DNA of 64,000 bases from NCBI GenBank assembly GCA_025602905.1, contig JAHLKI010000018.1, positions 372,001 through 436,000 on the forward strand, written 5' to 3'. Shown here piece after piece: positions 59,295 to 64,000 of this stretch. Positions within the stretch are counted from its first letter, which is position 1. Every line of letters starts with the position of its first letter. A model generated the notes under the pieces. It made no database searches and had not been told where the DNA came from. It saw only the letters and a list, made by a program, of their open reading frames with translations. The translations under genes were made by a program, and so were the position numbers. Source of the DNA: Phlyctochytrium arcticum (Eukaryota > Chytridiomycota > Chytridiomycetes > Chytridiales > Chytridiaceae).

Positions 59295-61493
59295 ATGATC
59301 AACACGATGCCATCTTTACGACCAGCCGAATTTTCAGAAGACCATTCATCTAAAAACCTCCCCCGGCTTACATCAGTAAATAGACCGCAATCTGGAGTTG
59401 GCAACGCATTCATCTTTGGTCGAGGGAATGGAGTTGGTGGGGCTGCAATGACTGGCGGCGGGAGTAGTAGCCTGGGAAGAAAGGATGAGCGAGCAGGCGG
59501 CTCCTTCACAGAAGGGTCAGCGGCAGATTTATTGGCCAGAATGGGCAAACCCAAAGCAGGAATGGGAATGAAAAATCCTTTCAGTAAACATATCCCGAGC
59601 GGCAGCAAACTAGCGAGCGAACTGTTTGGACGTTCTCTGACGTCGATGCCCTCTTCCTCAACTTCATCGTTTGCCTATGGAAAACATCCCGCGAAACTGG
59701 AATCTCATGAATTCTCACTTCCTTCCCGACCATTCGAATTCAACAATGATTTGCTGAATCAGGCCCGAGTTTGTCCACCAGTGTCATCGCGGGTTCAAGA
59801 TATTCGGGTGCAGGATCTTGAAGACATGAATCTATCCAGCTCAACGCTACCTGACACAAGTCGGAGCGCAAACTCTCTACCTTCCGCAAATCCTCAGACT
59901 TCATATTCTTCGCTCGAGCGAAAGCCCGTCACCCCTTCCAGTCCTGCACCTTCCGTAAAAAACGGGCGACGTTCCACTCGACCGTCGGCTCCAAAACTTA
60001 AAGGTATTCGCAGTCTTGTAAGCAAAAAAGAGGCATATAACACCGAGGAGGAGGAAGACTCGGCTGACTCTGTGGCCGCATTGTCGTCTCCCATCCTTCC
60101 AGAATCTGATTTTGACGGTCTGCCGAGCCCACCAGCCATCGAAACACCACCTAGCCGACGAACAAGTAATCCCAAATTTGAAAGCCGAGAAATGAAGGAA
60201 CTTCGACAGAAAGCAGCTCCACCCGCGTCGCCCAAATCTGCCCGAGCCCCATTAAAGTCCCGAATAGCCGAGAAGGTGGAGAAGGCGATCAAGGCTGAAA
60301 AGGTCGCGGAAACATCAGAAGATGGCGAGCTTATTCGGCTGGCTAGCAGTCGGCAGCAGAGACAACAGCCGGATAAGTCAATTGACGAAGCGGTTGAGGC
60401 ACAAACACAGTCACAACGACCATCCAGTGGACGGGTCATCGAACGTGCTATTTCAGTTCATCAACGAGGTCCATTCAAGCATGAGCTAAAAGATTTCGTT
60501 CTCCAAAGGCCGCTGGGTCAAGGCGCCTTTGCCAAAGTCTATCTGGTCAAGCGGAACGTGGATGGCCGTCTCTTTGCCCTCAAATCCATGCGCAAGGACC
60601 GCGTCGTGCAAATGCAGCAAGTTCGACATGTACAAAATGAGCGCGTGCTGATGGATAAAATTCACAATCCCTTTCTGGTCGGTCTGGAAGCGTCGTTTCA
60701 GGATTCAGCTCACATCTACATGATCATCGACTACATGCCTGGTGGAGATTTGTTTAGTCAAATCAAGCGCTATGGGTACTTTGAAGAACCAGTTGGCCGC
60801 TTTTACGCAACCGAGGTGGCCATGGCTTTGTCGTATTTGCACAGCGAAAACATCATTTATCGTGATTTAAAGCCCGAAAATGTGCTTTTGGATGCGGAAG
60901 GGCATGTCCGACTCGGAGATTTTGGTTTTGCCAAAGTGGTTGACGGAACAACGCGAACATTTTGTGGAACACCCTCATACATATGTCCCGAGATCCTCCT
61001 GCACCGAGATTATACCTCGGCTGTCGACTGGTGGTCCTTTGGGATTTTACTGTTTGAAATGCTATCCGGATGCTCTCCGTTTCAGGAACACACTGCCCCC
61101 AAAACTTACGAACGAATCTTGCAAGGCCGCATACAATGGCCGTCTCATCGCTCCAAATATTTCTCTCGAAATGCGGAGCATTTGATCACGTCACTTCTCG
61201 TTTTTTCGCCCAACAAGCGCCTGGGTTGTCTCGACGAAGGAGACATCCGTGACCACCCCTTCTTTAGCACAGTCGATTGGCGACAGGTCAAGATGCGCAA
61301 GCAGCGGCCTCCCATTGGACCCGAAGTGCGCCGATCCGCCAGTTTTCGCGATGGATATCATCCAGAAGATGAGATTTTGAATGATGAAGACGCGACGTCG
61401 TTTGAAATCAGCGCTTGGCGAAGTGGGTCGTGGGCGGCTGGGGAGAAGTCTGGGTCGTTGGTATTTTCACACGAGCTTTTCAAGGACTTTTAA
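59295..61493 (+). CDS. AGC-family protein kinase, PKA catalytic subunit type
   Basis: A single exon; ATG 59295 starts 732 codons (the codons before are GTG). The first ~395 residues are disordered, rich in Ser/Gly/Pro, with an acidic patch EEEEDSADS. The kinase domain runs from ~402: Gly-rich loop LGQGAFAKVYLV (408-), Lys430 in FALKSM, YRDLKPENVLL with Asp524, GDFGFAKVV with Asp542, activation segment TRTFCGTPSYICPEIL, DWWSFGILLFEMLSG and an AGC tail ending in the hydrophobic motif FKDF. The CGTP-S-Y-x-x-PE segment and the terminal FxxF point to the cAMP-dependent kinase catalytic subunit rather than PKC/S6K. The extension is much longer than in animal PKA; some fungal PKA subunits also have extended N-termini. 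It lacks introns, unlike most neighbours. Confidence 0.88.
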   Translation: MINTMPSLRPAEFSEDHSSKNLPRLTSVNRPQSGVGNAFIFGRGNGVGGAAMTGGGSSSLGRKDERAGGSFTEGSAADLLARMGKPKAGMGMKNPFSKHIPSGSKLASELFGRSLTSMPSSSTSSFAYGKHPAKLESHEFSLPSRPFEFNNDLLNQARVCPPVSSRVQDIRVQDLEDMNLSSSTLPDTSRSANSLPSANPQTSYSSLERKPVTPSSPAPSVKNGRRSTRPSAPKLKGIRSLVSKKEAYNTEEEEDSADSVAALSSPILPESDFDGLPSPPAIETPPSRRTSNPKFESREMKELRQKAAPPASPKSARAPLKSRIAEKVEKAIKAEKVAETSEDGELIRLASSRQQRQQPDKSIDEAVEAQTQSQRPSSGRVIERAISVHQRGPFKHELKDFVLQRPLGQGAFAKVYLVKRNVDGRLFALKSMRKDRVVQMQQVRHVQNERVLMDKIHNPFLVGLEASFQDSAHIYMIIDYMPGGDLFSQIKRYGYFEEPVGRFYATEVAMALSYLHSENIIYRDLKPENVLLDAEGHVRLGDFGFAKVVDGTTRTFCGTPSYICPEILLHRDYTSAVDWWSFGILLFEMLSGCSPFQEHTAPKTYERILQGRIQWPSHRSKYFSRNAEHLITSLLVFSPNKRLGCLDEGDIRDHPFFSTVDWRQVKMRKQRPPIGPEVRRSASFRDGYHPEDEILNDEDATSFEISAWRSGSWAAGEKSGSLVFSHELFKDF

Positions 61494-61892
61494 GAGGTTA
61501 TCCCCCGTTTCACACATCATTGTAATAAGTCATCACATTTGTTTTTTTTATTTGCAATATAATAAGGTTTTTTTTTCTTATTTGAAGTGCCTCATGTTTA
61601 TAGACTTCGGCTATTGATTTCCAAGTAAAATTGATAAGCTTGTCATTGTTGTGGGATTGTTCAATACAGCTTACAGTGACGGTTGACCCCCAAACTCATG
61701 TAAGTAGGGCCCTTCAGAGGTTGAAGCTACTGTACGTGGAGCTGGCTGAGTAACATAGCTCGCAACGATCTGATGATACTTTGATATAGTTATGCGTATG
61801 GCCAGTTTTTGAAAGACAAAAAGTATGCACGTTACTACTGATTTACATATTTACTGAAAAATCGATGGTCATCTGCAAAAGATCGAGCAAAA
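61494..61892. other. Convergent 3' flank, AT-rich
   Basis: 399 bp between converging stops; contains T-rich tracts and AATATAATAAG near 61556, likely 3' end signals. No gene seen. Confidence 0.45.
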
Positions 61893-62948
61893 CTAGAGAG
61901 CCCGCATTCTACTCGCTACGTCAAAGGCTGAACTGGCAGATATATAATAAGAAGGTGTGCTGTACTCCAGCAACGACCGTTCCGTGTTCAAATCTGAATC
62001 GCTGTCGGAATAATTATGTCTCCTTCGATATGATGGCCGTCGTCTGGATCCGACTTGAGCAGCGGGGACAGGCGATGGCAATGAGCTGGTCGATGACATT
62101 GTGGGTGATGAGCAACTGGACGAAACTTTGCTGAGATCAACATCAATTTCTGCATCTCCTTTGTTCAGTAGTCGCAGTAAGGCCGTATGCATCAAGTCAC
62201 CGGGGGATGATGCCTCTCTTGTAACAACTTTGGCCACATGAAGACGGACCTGCCATTCAGCTTTCAGGCGGGTCGATTCAACTCGAAAGAGAAGAGCCAT
62301 TCGCCATCTCTGGCAGGAGGAGCACAAGTCATCATCAGGCGAGGAAGCTGGGGAGGGCACGCTATCCTTTTCTTGAATAGCTTGTAGCAGCCCTTGCAAT
62401 TCTTGCGCAAACTCGCTACCCTTTCCACAAGGTAATTCCACCGCATACGATTCCCATCCGCTGCGAGCTGCCCTCGCAGATATCTTTGTAAGCTTCAAGG
62501 ACAGCTTCGTATTCCATTTGTTCAACGAGACAGCCGCGCTCAATGCCCTTTTTTTCGATGGCAAGACCCGAATAGAAAGGAGCCCATGCAAGATATTTGT
62601 CGCAGAGTCCACTCGAATGTCCTGAACTTCATAATCTCCATTGGCCAAACTTGGGATTTCGCTAAAGGACAGGATATAAAAGTTGTGGTATGTTGGCTTG
62701 CTGGTGCTGGTGCTGGTGCTGCTCTCGTCTGCCCCTTCTTCAACCGAACCGTCAGAGCCCACCGCCGGTGCTGGGAGTTCTTCGGTTAGAACAATGCGGG
62801 TAACAACTTCACTTTTCTCGTAGGGGATGATAACGTTTTGGTCCAAGTTCACCTTGACCCTTTGCACACTCGGTCTGCGGGATGCTGAAAGGATGCTTGG
62901 TCGTGGCTGAACTAGGACGTTTAGATCTGTGGGTAGTTGTGCAGTCAT
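61893..62948 (-). CDS. Protein of unknown function
   Basis: A single exon of 351 codons. Residues ~30-200 look folded, with alternating beta-like segments (NVIIPYEKSEVVTRIVLTEE, YHNFYILSFSEIPSL, YEVQDIRVDSATNILHGLLS) and then SLNKWNTKLSLKLTKI. CSSCQRW at ~225-230 is followed by a helix-like part (ALLFRVESTRLKAEWQVRLH). A Ser-Thr repeat (~77-83) is encoded by a CTGGTG-type microsatellite. The C-terminal 80 residues are Ser/Arg-rich (SSTSSLPSP; RRRPSYRRRHNYSDSDSD). No signal peptide or membrane helix. Not recognised; the first part might be a small beta-sandwich, but this is only an impression. Confidence 0.65.
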   Translation of the reverse strand: MTAQLPTDLNVLVQPRPSILSASRRPSVQRVKVNLDQNVIIPYEKSEVVTRIVLTEELPAPAVGSDGSVEEGADESSTSTSTSKPTYHNFYILSFSEIPSLANGDYEVQDIRVDSATNILHGLLSIRVLPSKKRALSAAVSLNKWNTKLSLKLTKISARAARSGWESYAVELPCGKGSEFAQELQGLLQAIQEKDSVPSPASSPDDDLCSSCQRWRMALLFRVESTRLKAEWQVRLHVAKVVTREASSPGDLMHTALLRLLNKGDAEIDVDLSKVSSSCSSPTMSSTSSLPSPVPAAQVGSRRRPSYRRRHNYSDSDSDLNTERSLLEYSTPSYYISASSAFDVASRMRAL

Positions 62949-63279
62949 TCTTGTTCAAGGATAACATGCGAGGAAGCTCATTTTTTGTAGTACTAATCGG
63001 GGACTTGTTGTCGCCGGGTGGAGGATCAAGGAAAAGAGACGATGCCCGGGTATTTGGAATGAATTTCTACGGTGGAATGAGGAGCATGTTACCATAAATA
63101 TCATCCATCCATCTCGTCGATCTGTTTATGAGCAGCCTCAGAGTATAAAAGCAAGACGGACTAGAATTCCAGCAACATCAGACTCGAAACCCAAAACATT
63201 TATGGTATTAGAAACTACATGAAAGTACAATACACACACACATAGAAGTCTACTAATTATATACAATGGATACATGTCA
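62949..63279. other. Short intergenic gap
   Basis: 331 bp containing a CACACACA stretch near 63233-63242 and 3' flank of the right-edge gene. No gene seen. Confidence 0.45.
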
Positions 63280-64000
63280 CTATCGCCGTTGAACCATCTC
63301 TGTAGCATTGTCAATGACATTCGGACGCCGATATGGTTTGCCCGATGGCGGAGGCGTTGGGAAATGACGGAAATAGGAGCAAATGAGAGCAAAGAATCCA
63401 TAAAATGTCACCAAGATTCCGATAATCATCATGCAGATTGTTCCAAGCTTTGTTGATAGGAGTTGCATCAGACCATCGGATATAGCATCCCCACTTTGTC
63501 GTACAGGACGTGCGAGTGCTTTGAACATGAGAACTGCCACAAATACGAAGATTCCAGCTCGTCCCAAGTAGCCAATGTGCCCAGTCACCAGCAGTAGCCA
63601 CTTCACATACTTTGACTGACATTTTTTCCAATCGATCTCAAAGTGCCATTTTTTGGTCAAGGCGTTCTGTAATTGGGTGAGTGTGGCTATCGAGAATGCA
63701 ACCCCAAGCAAAACCAGGCCTGCTCGTCCGAGGGCATTGTCACGCCAGCAATTGGGATAACAACTTGGTTCTGATGAGCGCAGTCGCGCAATTAGGATTT
63801 GGAGAATGTAGTAAGAGTAGGCGGAATAGACACCCCCAGAAACAAACGGAGCCAGCCGGAAAGAGAAGAAATTTTTAAACTTGGAGAAGGTGCGGTCGCG
63901 TCCTTGGAAAGTAAGGGCCTCCCAGAATCGCCAGATAGCATAACACCATAGTGCTAAGAGTAGGATGACCAGCAATCCCGTGCCAGCCGGAAAAGTACCA
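63280..64000 (-). CDS. DUF1206-like multi-helix membrane protein (N-terminus outside window)
   Basis: The frame is open from the right edge (WYFSGTGLLVILLLALWCYA...) to a stop at 63280, 240 codons. It shows repeated pairs of membrane helices separated by short loops, several with a G-x-x-G-R-A-G start (ALGRAGLVLLGVAFSIA; GYLGRAGIFVFVAVLMFKAL), then GTICMMIIGILVTFYGFFALICSYF. This G(x)GRAG repeat with helix pairs is the hallmark of DUF1206 proteins, a family best known from bacteria, with members in some fungi and algae; function unknown. The tail (FPTPPPSGKPYRRPNVI) is cytosolic-looking. Upstream exons lie outside the window. Confidence 0.68.
   Translation of the reverse strand, partial: GTFPAGTGLLVILLLALWCYAIWRFWEALTFQGRDRTFSKFKNFFSFRLAPFVSGGVYSAYSYYILQILIARLRSSEPSCYPNCWRDNALGRAGLVLLGVAFSIATLTQLQNALTKKWHFEIDWKKCQSKYVKWLLLVTGHIGYLGRAGIFVFVAVLMFKALARPVRQSGDAISDGLMQLLSTKLGTICMMIIGILVTFYGFFALICSYFRHFPTPPPSGKPYRRPNVIDNATEMVQRR

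Noticed and set aside
59894..60439. 181-codon minus frame inside the kinase gene
   Set aside because: Antisense shadow of the disordered kinase N-terminus; Ser/Leu-rich without a domain.

Overview
The window looks like nuclear DNA of an early-diverging, probably flagellated (zoosporic, chytrid-like) fungus. Support comes from intron-rich genes (about 66 introns modelled here, mostly 36-80 nt with GT/AG ends), fungal-type families (CDC4 with its conserved N-terminal block, BST1 inositol deacylase, a fungal homeodomain factor, a fungal-type bZIP), and an alpha-tubulin carrying both Lys40 and a C-terminal Glu-Glu-Tyr, as expected where axonemes are built. The lineage is inference from gene content; no rRNA, tRNA, transposon or CRISPR was seen.

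Layout, left to right. 1-1534 (-) is a Ser/Arg-rich protein running off the left edge. 3.3-7.7 kb: a WIPI/Atg18-type PROPPIN (+), a ketopantoate reductase-like enzyme (-) and ARF1 (+). 8.8-14.3 kb: a long disordered protein, a bZIP factor and a small secreted Cys-rich protein (all +). 14.5-26.8 kb (-): an eight-exon GPI inositol-deacylase BST1, alpha-tubulin, a patatin-like lipase, a very acidic protein with a 78-residue tandem repeat, and a bestrophin-like channel. 28.8-38.2 kb (+): a 14-exon, 1459-residue cell-surface protein with Pmp-type beta-helix repeats and a multi-helix membrane domain, a 12-exon carotenoid-oxygenase homologue, and a small mitochondrial-type protein. 38.5-38.8 kb (-): a tentative tiny gene. 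39.9-43.5 kb (+): CDC4. 43.9-55.8 kb (-): a CSC1/OSCA mechanosensitive channel, a homeodomain protein, mitochondrial intermediate peptidase and Rab geranylgeranyltransferase beta. 56.4-61.5 kb (+): an Hv1-like voltage-gated proton channel and a PKA-type kinase. 61.9-64.0 kb (-): an unknown protein and a DUF1206-like membrane protein cut by the right edge.

The genes do not form a pathway. Housekeeping functions (vesicle traffic: ARF1, BET2, PROPPIN, BST1; mitochondrial import: OCT1; cell cycle: CDC4; cytoskeleton: tubulin) are mixed with sensory and membrane genes (bestrophin, OSCA, Hv1, surface beta-helix protein). The most unusual items are the carotenoid-oxygenase homologue, which keeps the fold motifs and splice structure but has lost at least two of the four iron-binding histidines and probably a third; the Hv1-like channel with a changed S4 arginine ladder and an RS-rich N-terminus; and the Pmp-type surface protein next to the oxygenase homologue.

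All exon-intron models were made by eye from reading frame, splice sites and family motifs. Transcript data would be needed to settle the few marked uncertain.
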